Of a stretch of DNA of 64,000 nt, positions 36,521 through 47,229 are shown in pieces. The DNA is from Bacteroidia bacterium. GTDB taxonomy: Bacteria; Bacteroidota; Bacteroidia; Flavobacteriales_E; Vicingaceae. The stretch lies in assembly GCA_030433355.1 (NCBI GenBank), contig JAUIMG010000001.1, positions 1-64,000 of the forward strand, given 5' to 3'. The notes below the pieces were generated by a model, which was given only the letters and a program-made list of their open reading frames with translations, searched no databases and had not been told where the DNA came from. A program made the translations under genes and the position numbers. Every line of letters starts with the position of its first letter. The stretch's first letter is position 1.

Positions 36521-37512
36521 TAAATAATTCCTTCTTTTAATAAATCTTGAAAATGAACAACACCAACATACTTATTACCATTAACCACAAGTAACTGAGA
36601 GATATTGCTTTCTTTCATTTTTTTTACAGCAACTACTGCCATTTCATCCTCTTGTATCACTTTTGGATTTCTCGACATTATTTCTGATGCGGTAATATTC
36701 GAGAAATCAACTGATTTACTGAGCATCCTTCTCAAATCTCCATCTGTAATTATTCCTTTTATTCCTTCATTCTCCACAACTGCAGTTACACCTAGTCGTT
36801 TTGATGATATTTCTAAAATAATATCCTTCAAGCTTGCATTTTGCTTTACCTGAGGCTTTGCATTATGCACATAAAGATCTGCAACTCGTAAATAAAGCTT
36901 TTTACCTAAGGCTCCTCCAGGATGGTATTTTGCAAAATCTTTTGAACCAAATCCTCTTAATTTTATCAAGCACACAGCAAGAGCATCTCCCATTACCATT
37001 TGAGCTGTAGTGCTATTGGTTGGCGCTAAATTATTAGGACAAGCCTCATTCTCTACGTAACAACTTATTCTATAATCTGCTTGTTCTCCCAAATAAGAAT
37101 CATAATTACCTGTTAAAGCAATTAACTTATTACCCAATGACTTTACCAAAGGAACTAAAACTTTCACTTCAGGGGTATCACCACTCTTGGAGATGCAAAT
37201 AACAATATCATCTTTTTGAACCATGCCCAAATCTCCGTGAATGGCGTCAGCAGCATGCATAAATAAAGAAGGAGTTCCTGTGCTGTTAAAAGTTGCAACC
37301 ATTTTTTGAGCTATGATGGCACTTTTACCTATGCCACTTATAACTAACCTTCCTTTTGATTTATAAATTTCGTCAACAACTTTAACAAAGTCATCATCTA
37401 TAGTATGAATTAATTGACTTATCGACTCTTTCTCAATCTCAAGAGTTTCAATAGCATTTTTTTTTACATCTGATAAGTTTTCCAAGAATTTTAAATTTAA
37501 TTTTTTAAACAT
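36520..37512 (-). CDS. kdsD: Arabinose-5-phosphate isomerase (KpsF/GutQ family)
   Basis: The enzyme interconverts ribulose 5-phosphate and arabinose 5-phosphate, the first step toward the LPS sugar Kdo. The 330-residue protein has an N-terminal SIS domain (GRLVISGIGKSAIIAQKMVATFNSTGTPS, then CISKSGDTPEV) up to about residue 185. Two CBS domains follow at about 205-325 (IKGIITDGDLRRML, ISQLLVVNGNKYVGVVHFQDLL). This is the standard SIS+2CBS layout. It is the first gene of the operon with tatC, DUF5686 and lptB, and is divergent from recQ across 85 bp. Confidence 0.94.
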   Translation of the reverse strand: MFKKLNLKFLENLSDVKKNAIETLEIEKESISQLIHTIDDDFVKVVDEIYKSKGRLVISGIGKSAIIAQKMVATFNSTGTPSLFMHAADAIHGDLGMVQKDDIVICISKSGDTPEVKVLVPLVKSLGNKLIALTGNYDSYLGEQADYRISCYVENEACPNNLAPTNSTTAQMVMGDALAVCLIKLRGFGSKDFAKYHPGGALGKKLYLRVADLYVHNAKPQVKQNASLKDIILEISSKRLGVTAVVENEGIKGIITDGDLRRMLSKSVDFSNITASEIMSRNPKVIQEDEMAVVAVKKMKESNISQLLVVNGNKYVGVVHFQDLLKEGII

Positions 37513-37597
37513 TTAAATTTTGCTAACTTGTATCAAATTCTAAACCTTGTTTTAGAATAAGAGGTAAATTTAAATGAAATATAGTAAACGAGCGTAA

Positions 37598-39778
37598 ATG
37601 GAGACAACTACAGTGTCTTTAACTTCTGAGTTAAAAAAATACTTTGGATTCAATAGTTTCAAAGGAGATCAAGAAAACATTATTAAAAGTGTTTTAGACG
37701 GCAAAGATACCTTTGTTATAATGCCTACAGGAGGTGGAAAGTCAATGTGCTATCAATTACCGGCTCTCATTATGCCCGGAACTGCAATAGTTGTTTCACC
37801 TTTAATTGCTTTAATGAAAAATCAAGTGGATGCTATAAGAGGTTTTTCTACTGGAAATCATATTGCACATTTCATGAACTCTTCTTTAAACAAAACAGAT
37901 TTAGCTACTGTAAAGTCTGATTTAGAAGCAGGGAAAACAAAATTATTATACGTTGCTCCCGAAACTTTAACCAAACAAGTAAATATTGATTTCTTCAAAA
38001 CCATTAACATTTCCTTCTTTGCGATAGATGAAGCTCATTGTATTTCAGAATGGGGGCATGATTTTAGACCAGAATACAGAAGATTAAGAGAAATTATAGA
38101 AGCCATAGATAGAGTTCCAATAATTGCTCTTACAGCAACTGCTACCCCTAAAGTTCAGCAAGATATTCAAAAGAACTTAGGAATGAATTCTTCTAGTGTT
38201 TTTAAGGCATCATTCAATAGGGCAAATCTATATTACGAGGTTAACCCGAAACACGAGGCAAACTCCCAAATTGTAAAATACATTAGTCAGTTTAAAGGTA
38301 AATCAGGAATTGTTTACTGTCTTAGTCGTAAAAAAGTAGAGGAACTAGCAGAAACCTTACAAGTAAATGGGATTAAGGCTCTTCCCTATCATGCGGGTTT
38401 GGATGCATCCACAAGAGCTAAACATCAAGATATGTTTTTGATGGAAGAAGCAGACGTTATAGTTGCAACTATAGCCTTTGGGATGGGCATAGACAAACCG
38501 GATGTTAGATTTGTCATCCATCATGATATCCCAAAAAGTCTTGAAGGCTATTACCAAGAAACAGGTAGGGCTGGTAGAGATGGTGGCGAAGGGAATTGCA
38601 TAGCTTTCTATAGTTATAAGGATATTGAGAAGCTTGAGAAGTTCTTACAAGGAAAACCTGTTGCAGAGCAAGAAATTGGCAGGCAGCTTATTTTTGAGAC
38701 AGTTTCGTATGCTGAAACTGCTGTTTGCCGAAGAAAACAATTACTACATTATTTTGGAGAAGTTTATGAAGAAGACAATTGCGGCAATTGCGATAATTGT
38801 CTAAACCCAAGAGAAGAATTTGATGCAAAAGAATCAGTTGTAAAGCTTTTAGAAACAATTTTAGCATTAAAAGAGAATTTTAAAGCAAACTACATATCCA
38901 ATTTCCTTGCAGGAATAGTAAGTAGTGAGATAAAATCTATTAACCATGACCAACACCAGTTGTTTGGAACAGGAAAGGACATAGAGGAGATTAAATGGAA
39001 TTCTATCATTAGGCAATGTATTATTGCTAATCTTATTATAAAAGAGATTGAAAATTATGGTGTTTTAAAGATTAGTGATTCGGGTAAAGAATACTTGAAA
39101 AATCCTACCCCTATTAAAATGATAGAACCAAAAAAATACGATGCATCTGCAGTAGGAGCTTTAGCCTCAAATAAAGGCGGTGGAGCCGCAGATGAAAATC
39201 TTTATAAAATCCTAAAAGAACTTTGTAAGGAAGTAGCAAGAGATGAAGATCTCCCACCTTATGTTATATTTTCTGAACCCTCTTTAGATGATATGGCTAC
39301 CAGATATCCAATTACCATGGAAGAATTAACTGCTATAACAGGAGTTGGCCAAGGTAAAGCTGAAAAATTTGGACAACCCTTTATTGAAGCTATCCAAGAT
39401 TATGTAGAAGAAAATGAGATTGAGAGGCCAACAGATATGGTGGTAAAATCAGTAGTTAATAAGTCTCAACTTAAGGTATATATCATCCAAAGTATAGATA
39501 GAAAACTTTCTTTAGAAGACATTGGATCTGCCAAAGGAAAATCTGCAGACGATATTCTAACAGAAATTGAAAATATTGTATTAAGCGGAACTAAAGTGAA
39601 TCTAGACTATATACTTAATGACTTGCTTGATGAAGAATATCAAGAAGAGATTTTTGATTACTTCAGAGAGACTGAAGAAGATTCCATAGATGATGCTATT
39701 GAAGAGTTTGATGGCGTGTATTCTGAAGAAGAGTTACGTATGATGAGAATAAAGTTTCTTTCACTAATGGGTAATTAA
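37598..39778 (+). CDS. recQ: ATP-dependent DNA helicase RecQ
   Basis: RecQ unwinds DNA 3'-5' in recombination and repair. The 726-residue protein has Walker [11 protein letters not shown] near 42-51, DEAH at 144-147 in [19 protein letters not shown] and motif [12 protein letters not shown]. The zinc-binding RQC cysteines follow in [10 protein letters not shown] and CGNCDNC. A winged-helix region comes next, then an HRDC domain ([20 protein letters not shown]) and an acidic C-terminal extension of about 110 residues with another helix-rich segment. The last part ([21 protein letters not shown]) is typical of Bacteroidota RecQ. The stop codon interlocks with that of the convergent ABC-F gene (TTAA at 39775-39778). 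Confidence 0.95.
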   Translation: METTTVSLTSELKKYFGFNSFKGDQENIIKSVLDGKDTFVIMPTGGGKSMCYQLPALIMPGTAIVVSPLIALMKNQVDAIRGFSTGNHIAHFMNSSLNKTDLATVKSDLEAGKTKLLYVAPETLTKQVNIDFFKTINISFFAIDEAHCISEWGHDFRPEYRRLREIIEAIDRVPIIALTATATPKVQQDIQKNLGMNSSSVFKASFNRANLYYEVNPKHEANSQIVKYISQFKGKSGIVYCLSRKKVEELAETLQVNGIKALPYHAGLDASTRAKHQDMFLMEEADVIVATIAFGMGIDKPDVRFVIHHDIPKSLEGYYQETGRAGRDGGEGNCIAFYSYKDIEKLEKFLQGKPVAEQEIGRQLIFETVSYAETAVCRRKQLLHYFGEVYEEDNCGNCDNCLNPREEFDAKESVVKLLETILALKENFKANYISNFLAGIVSSEIKSINHDQHQLFGTGKDIEEIKWNSIIRQCIIANLIIKEIENYGVLKISDSGKEYLKNPTPIKMIEPKKYDASAVGALASNKGGGAADENLYKILKELCKEVARDEDLPPYVIFSEPSLDDMATRYPITMEELTAITGVGQGKAEKFGQPFIEAIQDYVEENEIERPTDMVVKSVVNKSQLKVYIIQSIDRKLSLEDIGSAKGKSADDILTEIENIVLSGTKVNLDYILNDLLDEEYQEEIFDYFRETEEDSIDDAIEEFDGVYSEEELRMMRIKFLSLMGN

Positions 39779-41715
39779 TTCAACACACTTTCTATTTCTT
39801 CTGCAATTTTAATGCAACTTTCCCATTCTCCCATCAATTGAGAAAGTTCTTTATTCGTTTTTTCCCATTTTACAATTAATTCCTTGTTATCTCCGTTTTC
39901 ATAAAGCGATGGATCTTTTAGAGATGTATTCAGAGTCTCTAGATCCTTTTCTAATTTCTCTATATCTGCCTCTAGTTTTTTAACCTTATTTTTTACCTTC
40001 TTATACTCCTTTCTTTTTTCATAAAGATTAACAGTAGGTTTAGTTTCTTCTTTCTGCTTAGGCTGCTTCTCTTGTACTTTCTTCTCCAGTTCCCAACTTC
40101 TAAAATCGTCATGTTCCTTTTTACTTAAGAAATACTCAATACCACCTAAATACTCTTTTACATTTTTATCCTTAAACTCATATACTTTTTCTGTTAACCC
40201 TTTTAGAAAGTCTCTATCATGAGAAATAACAATCATAGTTCCATCGTATGCCTTTAAAGAGTCCTTTAGAATCTCTTTAGATTTAATATCTAAATGGTTT
40301 GTTGGCTCATCTAAAATCAGAAGATTAACAGGCTCAAGTAAAAGCTTGCACATTGCTAATCTAGCCCTTTCTCCACCAGATAAAACTTTAACCTTTTTAT
40401 CTACATCATCACCCTGAAATAAGAATGAACCTAAAAGCGATCGTATTTTAGTTCTTATTTCTCCCTTAGCAGCATCATCAATGACTTGAAATACAGTTTT
40501 ATTAGGATTGAGTATCTCTGCCTGGTTTTGAGCGAAATACCCAATTTTTACTTGATAACCATGTTTAACCTCTCCATCTTCAAATTTCTCTCCATTAATA
40601 ATTCTAGAAAGAGTTGATTTACCTTCTCCATTTTTACCTACAAATGAAACCTTCTCACCTCTCTCAAGGCTAAGATTTACATTATCTAATATTAGCTTAT
40701 CATCGTAAGACTTTTTAATTCCATTGAGTTCTAGAATAACTTTTCCTGAATGCGGCGCAGGAGGAAAAGAAAAACGCATAAACGCAGTATCTTCCTCTTC
40801 TATTTCTATTCTATCAATTTTATTAAGATGTTTTATTCTTGATTGAACTTGAACTGCTTTAGTCGCTTTTGCTCTAAACCTATTTATAAAGTCTTCTGTT
40901 TGTTTAATCTCTTTTTGTTGATTTTCATAGGCGGCTAAGGTTTGCTCTCTCCTTTCTACCCTTAACTGAAGATACTTGGTATATGGAGCCTTATAATCAT
41001 GAATTTTACCAAGTGAAATCTCTATTGTTCTATTAGTTAGCTCATCCAAAAAAGTACGGTCGTGAGAGATTAAGACCAAGGCTCCGGCGTAGTTCTTTAA
41101 AAAGCCTTCTAGCCATTGTATAGATTCTATATCTAAATGATTTGTTGGCTCATCGAGAAGTAGTAAATCAGCGTCTTCCAATAGGATTTTTGCCAATTCA
41201 ATTCTCATTCTCCATCCACCACTAAACTCATCAGTCAATCTCTCAAAATCACTTGGCGAAAATCCTAAGCCTATAAGAATCTGTTCCATCTTTGCATCAA
41301 TAGAATCTATATCTAAATGAATTAGCTTTTCATTTAATTCGGATAATTGGTCCAACAATGACAGATACTGTTCTGATTCATAGTCATCTCTTCCAACAAT
41401 TTCATTGTTGATATTTTCTATTCTAGACTGAATCTCATTTATTTCAAGAAATGCAGTTTTAGTTTCTTCCCATACTGTTCTACCTCCCTCAAAATCCATA
41501 TCTTGAGGTAAATAACCAATCTTAAAGTCTTGCGGATAAGAAACTTCTCCTTTATCTAACGCTTGAAGCTTAGCCAAACACTTTAATAATGTAGTTTTAC
41601 CTGCACCATTTTTTCCAACTAATCCAATCTTATCTTGCTTATTTATAATAAATGAAACCTCATCCAATAGAGGTCTATCTGCAAAAGAAAGGCTTGCTTG
41701 ATTTAATCCGAACAT
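39775..41715 (-). CDS. ABC-F family ATPase (ribosome-associated)
   Basis: This soluble ATPase of 646 residues has two ABC domains in tandem and no membrane segments, as in the Uup/YheS-like ABC-F group. The first domain has Walker [10 protein letters not shown] and signature EFSGGWRMR, the second GKNGEGKST and [10 protein letters not shown]; both have [11 protein letters not shown] or [11 protein letters not shown]. Between them lies the linker [21 protein letters not shown]-terminal coiled-coil rich in Lys/Glu follows ([23 protein letters not shown]). ABC-F proteins act at the ribosomal E-site. The exact subfamily and any antibiotic-resistance role cannot be decided here, and a housekeeping role is more likely from the neighbourhood. 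It is convergent with recQ. Confidence 0.92.
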   Translation of the reverse strand: MFGLNQASLSFADRPLLDEVSFIINKQDKIGLVGKNGAGKTTLLKCLAKLQALDKGEVSYPQDFKIGYLPQDMDFEGGRTVWEETKTAFLEINEIQSRIENINNEIVGRDDYESEQYLSLLDQLSELNEKLIHLDIDSIDAKMEQILIGLGFSPSDFERLTDEFSGGWRMRIELAKILLEDADLLLLDEPTNHLDIESIQWLEGFLKNYAGALVLISHDRTFLDELTNRTIEISLGKIHDYKAPYTKYLQLRVERREQTLAAYENQQKEIKQTEDFINRFRAKATKAVQVQSRIKHLNKIDRIEIEEEDTAFMRFSFPPAPHSGKVILELNGIKKSYDDKLILDNVNLSLERGEKVSFVGKNGEGKSTLSRIINGEKFEDGEVKHGYQVKIGYFAQNQAEILNPNKTVFQVIDDAAKGEIRTKIRSLLGSFLFQGDDVDKKVKVLSGGERARLAMCKLLLEPVNLLILDEPTNHLDIKSKEILKDSLKAYDGTMIVISHDRDFLKGLTEKVYEFKDKNVKEYLGGIEYFLSKKEHDDFRSWELEKKVQEKQPKQKEETKPTVNLYEKRKEYKKVKNKVKKLEADIEKLEKDLETLNTSLKDPSLYENGDNKELIVKWEKTNKELSQLMGEWESCIKIAEEIESVLN

Positions 41716-41748
41716 ATTCGTAAAATTAACAAAGATGAATACCTTAAA

Positions 41749-42369
41749 ATGCTAATGAATAAGAATTCTATAGATATTTCTAGAACTGCACATTTTTATA
41801 GTTTAGGTAACGATATTAAACCATCAAAAATTCTGATTGTATTGCATGGATATGGCCAAAAGGCAAACGATTTCCTTCAAACTTTTAAGAATTATACCAA
41901 AGAGGATACATTAATTATTGCACCTGAAGCAATTTCCAAATTCTATAACAAAAAGAGAGAAACAGTAAGTTCTTGGATGACATCATTACATAGAGAAGAT
42001 GAAATTAAGGATTATATAAATTACCTTAATATACTAGTAGATAAAATCTATTCTAAATACGATAGTATACAGAAAATTAATGTGTTAGGATATTCTCAAG
42101 GATGTTCTACTGCAACTAGATGGGTCTTTAGCACAGATTACTCTATAAACCATATCTACCTATGCTCTGGAAGCTGTCCTCCAGAATTAAAAGGAAAAGT
42201 CAACATAAGAGCCTCTTTATATTTTGGAAATCATGATAAAATATTAAACATTTTTAAAGCTAAAGAAGAGATTGAAGCTTTTAAAAAAATACTTGCAGTT
42301 GAAAGAGTTTGCCTTTTTGAAGGAGGCCATATTGTATCAAAGGAATGTCTAGCAGAAATCAATCAATAA
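41749..42369 (+). CDS. Alpha/beta hydrolase (carboxylesterase/phospholipase-like)
   Basis: This cytoplasmic alpha/beta-hydrolase has 206 residues and no signal peptide. The oxyanion region is ILIVLHGYGQKANDF, the nucleophile serine lies in the elbow GYSQG (VLGYSQGCSTATRW), the acid is in FGNHDKI and the histidine in FEGGHIVSKE. The pattern fits the small serine esterase/lysophospholipase group related to bacterial carboxylesterases (family 'abhydrolase_2'). Its substrate is unknown. It is divergent from the ABC-F gene over 33 bp and ends in the strong terminator hairpin at 42364-42401, its stop codon lying in the stem. Confidence 0.85.
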   Translation: MLMNKNSIDISRTAHFYSLGNDIKPSKILIVLHGYGQKANDFLQTFKNYTKEDTLIIAPEAISKFYNKKRETVSSWMTSLHREDEIKDYINYLNILVDKIYSKYDSIQKINVLGYSQGCSTATRWVFSTDYSINHIYLCSGSCPPELKGKVNIRASLYFGNHDKILNIFKAKEEIEAFKKILAVERVCLFEGGHIVSKECLAEINQ

Positions 42370-42401
42370 AAAAGCCTTGAAAATTCAAGGCTTTTTTATT
42401 G
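42364..42401. terminator. Bidirectional intrinsic terminator (hydrolase / gldN)
   Basis: A perfect 17-bp stem runs from 42364 to 42380 and pairs with 42385-42401 around an AAAT loop. The core is AAGCCTTGA/TCAAGGCTT flanked by A6 and T6. T-runs on both strands let it end both the plus-strand hydrolase gene and the minus-strand gldKLMN operon. The stop codon TAA of the hydrolase is part of the stem. Confidence 0.93.
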
Positions 42402-42417
42402 TTCTCTTATTTAGCTA

Positions 42418-43281
42418 TTAATATTGCCACATATCGTGTTCAAAATTGATAATTTCTTGTTCGATTCGTCTAGCTTCTAATAATCTATCAATTCCTTTGG
42501 TATATCCATCTAAAGTTCTATTGTCGTAAACATTAGTTTCCTGTCTAATATAACTGGTAAATAACCTTTTTCTAAAATAGTCTTCATAAGTTACTCTTGA
42601 ACCATCATTCATTGTATTATATACTTCATGATTTGCAAGGACATATCTAGCTTCCGGAAAGTAAATCCAGAAAAGACCCTTAGGTCCCTTTATAGAACCA
42701 TCATCGTTAAGTTCATTAATAATTGGAAGAATCCCAATTATTCTAACTTCCATAACTGATCTTTCTCTATCAAAAAACCAATCTTCCTTCATCCAATATT
42801 TAGCAACTCTATTAGCACCTATAGGGTTTTTAACTTCAACTTCATTCATCGCACCTGTCTCCAAATCCTCATCAAAGCTGATAGTAATTTCAGTTAATTT
42901 ATCTTCTGCCTCAGTTTTTGTTAATGGCACTTGAAATTGGCCACCTGCACCATCCTCTTCATAAGCAGTAATAGTACCTTCTTTTATCGCTTCATTCAAG
43001 ATATCAAAAAGACTCATTCTTGTATACCCAATCTCCTTTATCGGTTCTGTTGGATAAAATAATGGATGATTCATCTTTTGTCTTAAATCAATCTCTCTCC
43101 ATACTCTCTTGTAGTACATAACATCAGCCTCTCTTATATGGGTATAAGGAACTACACGCTTTGTAGGAGCTGTCTCTTTAATAAAAGCACCATCAAGTAC
43201 CTTATTTTCTTGAGAAAAAAGAGTTCCACTAATAAATATGAGTGAAAATGTAAAAAGAAGTGATAAACGAATTGCTTTCAT
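42418..43281 (-). CDS. gldN: T9SS ring component GldN
   Basis: GldN (PorN) forms, with GldK, the periplasmic ring under the outer membrane that supports the T9SS. The 287-residue protein has a signal peptide (LLFTFSLIFISGTLFSQ). The family core includes VPYTHIREADVMYYKRVWREIDLRQKMNHPLFYP, the conserved MSLFDILNEAI, and EDWFFDRERSVMEVRIIGILP with the later FWIYFPEARYVL. It is the last gene of the gldK-L-M-N operon, 10 bp after gldM. The bidirectional terminator at 42364-42401 lies just beyond its stop codon. Confidence 0.95.
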   Translation of the reverse strand: MKAIRLSLLFTFSLIFISGTLFSQENKVLDGAFIKETAPTKRVVPYTHIREADVMYYKRVWREIDLRQKMNHPLFYPTEPIKEIGYTRMSLFDILNEAIKEGTITAYEEDGAGGQFQVPLTKTEAEDKLTEITISFDEDLETGAMNEVEVKNPIGANRVAKYWMKEDWFFDRERSVMEVRIIGILPIINELNDDGSIKGPKGLFWIYFPEARYVLANHEVYNTMNDGSRVTYEDYFRKRLFTSYIRQETNVYDNRTLDGYTKGIDRLLEARRIEQEIINFEHDMWQY

Positions 43282-43291
43282 AACTTTTATA

Positions 43292-44932
43292 TTAAATTAC
43301 CTTCAATGTGACAGGAGGTAGTGTTCTTGTTGTTCCATCAGGCATTTTCACCTTAATGTCTTCAAAATAAATTTTTGAGTTAGATTTCACACGGTCGAAC
43401 ATCCCCTTGATTTTACCATCAAACTTATTTCCTTTAACTCTTTCTTCAGCCAAAAGTCCATTTGCCTGGGTATAACCAAAAACATAAGAGTCTACTACGA
43501 CTGTAACATCAAAGTCAAAATTTTCTAATTCTGCTCTAATACCTGAAGTTGCCTTCAAGGCATTTTTTCTTAATGCACCAGAAGTTTTTCCCGCTACTTT
43601 TGCTATTGGTGTTGGAATTTGTTTCACTCTAAACTCCATTCCTCCAAGGTTTTGTCTCTCTCCATCTACTTCAGCAGAAACATTTATGTTCGTAGGTCCA
43701 ACTTTTTTAACCTTCACAACCCAGCCCTCTGCAGACTTAGAAATGGTTCCTGAGGATATAGATGCCGAAATTTTATCTTTTGGAACGCCTGCAGCAGAAA
43801 TATCTACTGGATTATCTACACCAATGTAGAAAACGTTCATTTTAGTCGCAGAAATTGTAGTACTTGGCTTAGCAACTTGATAATTTATAGCATAAGGATA
43901 ATGCTCAATCTCTCCAGTTGGCCCTTTAAAGTCAATTACTCCTTTATAAGAAAAAAGACCTTGTGCATTTGCAGGTATCTTAATCATACCATTTCCTTTT
44001 ACTACATTAACTCCTATAGTGTCGCCAGTTACTTTATTGGTAGTTGAATCATAATCATCTCCTAAATAAATCTGTGGACTCATCGTAGTATCAAATGCTG
44101 CTAAGAATACTCTAGCTTCAAAAGTATCCCCTTGCAATACGTAATTAGACGCAGGAATAATTGCCGGAGCAAGGTTTGTAAACTTGTAGGTTGATGCATC
44201 TACCTTACTTAAAAGGTATTTTATAACATCCGACTCAGCATTTCTAATATCAGTTTGCATTTTGGTTAACAAAGTGATTGTTGCAGCAGCAGGAACCCCA
44301 TAAAAGTTATATGCTGGCCAATTTTCAACAACACCTGAAGCATTTTTCTTATCTTCAAAAGTAAACGTTTCACTTATTGATTTTCCAATAGCTGAACCTG
44401 GTTCTAACATGCCAATAAGCTTCTCTTTAAACTCTGTCATTTTATCAACCATAGAAAGAGCTGTAAATTCGCCTGTCTTTGGTTTAGAAGGTTCAGATCC
44501 AACAAGAAGTTGTGTTGAAAATAAATAGTTATCCTTTACCTTCACATTCATCAAGTTCAGAATGGTATCCTCTCCAAATTCATTTTTCCCCTGAATTTTA
44601 TCCTTTGGTATAGTTGGCTCAATTCCAGCTATAATTTCAATTTTGATATCATCAATATAATCGACAATTTCATTAGCCATTTTTTGAACCTCTAAAGCCT
44701 TCTTATATTCAGTCTCGTACTTTTTAGGATTCTCTGCATATGAAGCACTAAAGGACGCATATTGTGCTTGGTTTTTATCCTTAAAGTTATACTTAGTCTT
44801 CTCTAAACCATCATTTACAGTAACAAATGCGTTCAAAATATCTTTTGATACGTTCATTGCAAGAAGGGCAGTCAGTACTAAGTACATCATACCAATCATT
44901 TTCTGCCGTGGGGGTAATTTACCTCCTGCCAT
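43292..44932 (-). CDS. gldM: T9SS motor subunit GldM
   Basis: GldM (PorM) is the periplasm-spanning dimer that works with GldL as the proton-driven motor of gliding and T9SS export. The 546-residue protein starts MAGGKLPPRQKMIGMMYLVLTALLAMNVS, with the single N-terminal membrane helix at about 13-27. It continues with a helical domain and then beta domains (FYIGVDNPVDISAAGVPKDK). It ends with a conserved C-terminal region (GTTRTLPPVTLKVI). The start codon is clear from the family N-terminus. It lies between gldL (36 bp upstream) and gldN in the operon. Confidence 0.96.
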   Translation of the reverse strand: MAGGKLPPRQKMIGMMYLVLTALLAMNVSKDILNAFVTVNDGLEKTKYNFKDKNQAQYASFSASYAENPKKYETEYKKALEVQKMANEIVDYIDDIKIEIIAGIEPTIPKDKIQGKNEFGEDTILNLMNVKVKDNYLFSTQLLVGSEPSKPKTGEFTALSMVDKMTEFKEKLIGMLEPGSAIGKSISETFTFEDKKNASGVVENWPAYNFYGVPAAATITLLTKMQTDIRNAESDVIKYLLSKVDASTYKFTNLAPAIIPASNYVLQGDTFEARVFLAAFDTTMSPQIYLGDDYDSTTNKVTGDTIGVNVVKGNGMIKIPANAQGLFSYKGVIDFKGPTGEIEHYPYAINYQVAKPSTTISATKMNVFYIGVDNPVDISAAGVPKDKISASISSGTISKSAEGWVVKVKKVGPTNINVSAEVDGERQNLGGMEFRVKQIPTPIAKVAGKTSGALRKNALKATSGIRAELENFDFDVTVVVDSYVFGYTQANGLLAEERVKGNKFDGKIKGMFDRVKSNSKIYFEDIKVKMPDGTTRTLPPVTLKVI

Positions 44933-44968
44933 AATCTATTAAGTTTTTAGTGTTATGTAAAAGGTTAA

Positions 44969-45799
44969 TTATGCTTGATTTCTATTTCCTACTCCACCAG
45001 CATTCATTGCATTAAGCATATTGCCATAAATAGTGTTCAATGAACTTAAATTAGATGCTAATTCAGAAATATTCTCTCTATATTTTTCTGTACTATCTAA
45101 TGAACTTTGAAGATTAGACATTAATGAATCCATACCCTCAAATGCTTTTGTACTAGCTTCCATATGCTCAGAAGCAGATTTCAATTGTAGCTCATAAACG
45201 TTATTTAACTCACTCAATTTAGCACTAATTCCTCTTAAACTTTCTGCGTATGCATTGCTATCATCAGCAGAAACCGTTAATCCTGTTAGGTTTTCAGATG
45301 CTTTAACGTAAGTTTCGGATAAATCATTTACTCTAGTTGATGCATTCTTAATATTATCAACAAATTCATTTGTTGCAACAGATGCGTCCGAAATATTATT
45401 TAAGTGTGCAGTGTGCTCAGAAAGATTTCTAAATCCAGTTCCTAAGCTTTCAATCAATTCAGGACCAATTTTAGCTTCTTCCAACATCTTATCTAACTCT
45501 TGACTAGCAGAACCAGAATGCTTTTGTCTTGATGCTTGAGTAAGAGAATCGTCTTCAATTCCTGCTAATTCAGGATAAGCTAATGTCCAATCAACTTCAG
45601 AATGTGGTGGTTCGAATGCAGAAACAGCAAAAATAAGTGCTTCCGTACTTAATCCAAGGATTAACATAGCAGATGCCCCAGGCCAATGTTCAATTTTAAA
45701 AAGCGCTCCTACGATTACAATTGCAGCTCCAAGGCCATATAAAAGACCCATCATTTTTTTTCCTTTTTTGGTCTCAAATAAAAATTCTACTATTCCCAT
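44969..45799 (-). CDS. gldL: T9SS motor subunit GldL
   Basis: GldL (PorL) is the inner-membrane motor protein partnering GldM. The 276-residue protein has two N-terminal helices (GLLYGLGAAIVIVGALFKI and ASAMLILGLSTEALIFAVSAF). The conserved KIEHWPGA between them carries the membrane-proximal glutamate implicated in proton flow in studied homologues. A cytoplasmic coiled-coil region follows (about residues 100-265, for example SLMSNLQSSLDSTEKYRENISELASNLSSL written in part). It sits between gldK and gldM in the operon, and its start ATG at 45799 yields the family N-terminus MGIVEFLFETKKGKK. Confidence 0.95.
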   Translation of the reverse strand: MGIVEFLFETKKGKKMMGLLYGLGAAIVIVGALFKIEHWPGASAMLILGLSTEALIFAVSAFEPPHSEVDWTLAYPELAGIEDDSLTQASRQKHSGSASQELDKMLEEAKIGPELIESLGTGFRNLSEHTAHLNNISDASVATNEFVDNIKNASTRVNDLSETYVKASENLTGLTVSADDSNAYAESLRGISAKLSELNNVYELQLKSASEHMEASTKAFEGMDSLMSNLQSSLDSTEKYRENISELASNLSSLNTIYGNMLNAMNAGGVGNRNQA

Positions 45800-45841
45800 T
45801 GTTTGTTTTATTAATATTTAGTTAGTGATTGAAATTAATTA

Positions 45842-47140
45842 TTAAAGTTCTTCGTTATTTTCTGGTCTGCCTAAGTAAGACATTACATTTCTAAAACCGA
45901 TGTAACACTTAGCAGTGTCCTGGTATTCAAAAGTTCTAGAGCCATTATGCAAATAATAAGCCACATCTTTCCAAGATCCACCTCTAATTACTTTTCTTTT
46001 TAAAGAAGGAGGATCAGAATCCTTAGCTTCATAGGTATAATCTGGATTTAAATCATGTTGAAAGTCATAAGCAGCTTCATCAAAGGCATTTGAGGTCCAT
46101 TCAGCTACATTTCCAGCCATACAAAACAAACCGTAATCATTAGGATTATATGCAGTAACTTTTACTGTCTGTAATCCCCCATCATCTACATAATTTCCTC
46201 TCATCGGTTTAAAGTTACCTAAGAAACATCCTACAGTATTTCTGATATATGGCCCACCCCAAGGATACTGGTTATTATCTAATCCACCTCTTGAAGCCCA
46301 CTCCCATTCTGATTCTGTTGGCAATCTAAAATACTGAACATCATTCATTCCTCTTCTTCTAAGGAAACCATTCAATAATTCCGTTCTCCAAATAGAGAAA
46401 GCCCTAGCTTGTTTCCAACTAATTCCTACTAAAGGATAATCATCATAAGCAGGATGCCAGAAATAGGTATTTGTTAATGGCTCATTGTACGAGTAAGTGA
46501 AATCATGTACCCATGCTAAAGTATCAGGATAAACGTTGATAATATCTTCCTTGATAAACACAGAACGATCTATCTGACCTTGTTCCCTGCTAAATCTTGA
46601 TGCTGCTGTCTTGTAATCTATCCATGAGTATTCAAACATTAATTTCCTTGCATCTAATTGCTTTCTATCATAAAATCTTTCATAATCAGGCAAGAACATC
46701 ACCTCTAATGCTTCTCTTTCTTCCTCACCTAACCAATCTATTTTAGCATCCCAGTTAATTGTAGGAGGATCAATGTCTTCCCCATATACATTTATTTCGT
46801 TTAAGTACTCTTCAGAACTAACTTCTTCCCCTAGAATTTTTCTAGCAATAGAATCTCTAACCCAGTGCACAAATTGTCTGTACTCATTATTGGTTATTTC
46901 TGTTTGATCCATATAGAATGCAGCTACAGAAACTACTTTAGTTTTCGAAAAACGAGCATTAGGTACATCCTGATCTGTATTACCCATCGTGTAACTTCCT
47001 TGAGGGATCAGCAGCATCCCATAAGGAACGGGTTGATACCAGTCAGGTCTTCCTTGAACACCTATAAGCTCTCCATTTCCTTGATCACACGCGGTGAAAC
47101 CAAGAACAAAAATCATCAATATGAAGGTCAGTTTTCTCAT
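45842..47140 (-). CDS. gldK: Gliding motility/T9SS lipoprotein GldK
   Basis: GldK (PorK) is the outer-membrane lipoprotein that makes the T9SS ring with GldN. The start at 47140 gives the lipoprotein signal MRKLTFILMIFVLGFTACDQ, acylated at Cys18. An in-frame start at 47218 would bury this signal behind 26 residues and is unlikely. The body (432 residues) is a formylglycine-generating-enzyme-like domain: GSYTMGNTDQD, DQTEITNNEYRQFV, FRLPTESEWEWASRGG, AGNVAEWTSNAF and VIRGGSWKDVAYYLHNGSRTF. It is structural in this system, not catalytic. It follows porP/sprF by 89 bp and heads gldL-gldM-gldN. Confidence 0.95.
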   Translation of the reverse strand: MRKLTFILMIFVLGFTACDQGNGELIGVQGRPDWYQPVPYGMLLIPQGSYTMGNTDQDVPNARFSKTKVVSVAAFYMDQTEITNNEYRQFVHWVRDSIARKILGEEVSSEEYLNEINVYGEDIDPPTINWDAKIDWLGEEEREALEVMFLPDYERFYDRKQLDARKLMFEYSWIDYKTAASRFSREQGQIDRSVFIKEDIINVYPDTLAWVHDFTYSYNEPLTNTYFWHPAYDDYPLVGISWKQARAFSIWRTELLNGFLRRRGMNDVQYFRLPTESEWEWASRGGLDNNQYPWGGPYIRNTVGCFLGNFKPMRGNYVDDGGLQTVKVTAYNPNDYGLFCMAGNVAEWTSNAFDEAAYDFQHDLNPDYTYEAKDSDPPSLKRKVIRGGSWKDVAYYLHNGSRTFEYQDTAKCYIGFRNVMSYLGRPENNEEL

Positions 47141-47229
47141 GGCCTTAAAGTTTATTAAGCTAAAATCAGCTTTATTTGGAACTTGCAAGTATACTTTATT
47201 TTTTTGAAAAGGTTTCAATTCTTAGTTAT

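Noticed and set aside
47186-47218. TATACTTG and upstream TTG (minus strand) as a Bacteroidota -7/-33 promoter for gldK
   Set aside because: One mismatch in the -7 box, only a partial -33 box and a 22-nt spacer; such matches are common by chance in A/T-rich DNA.
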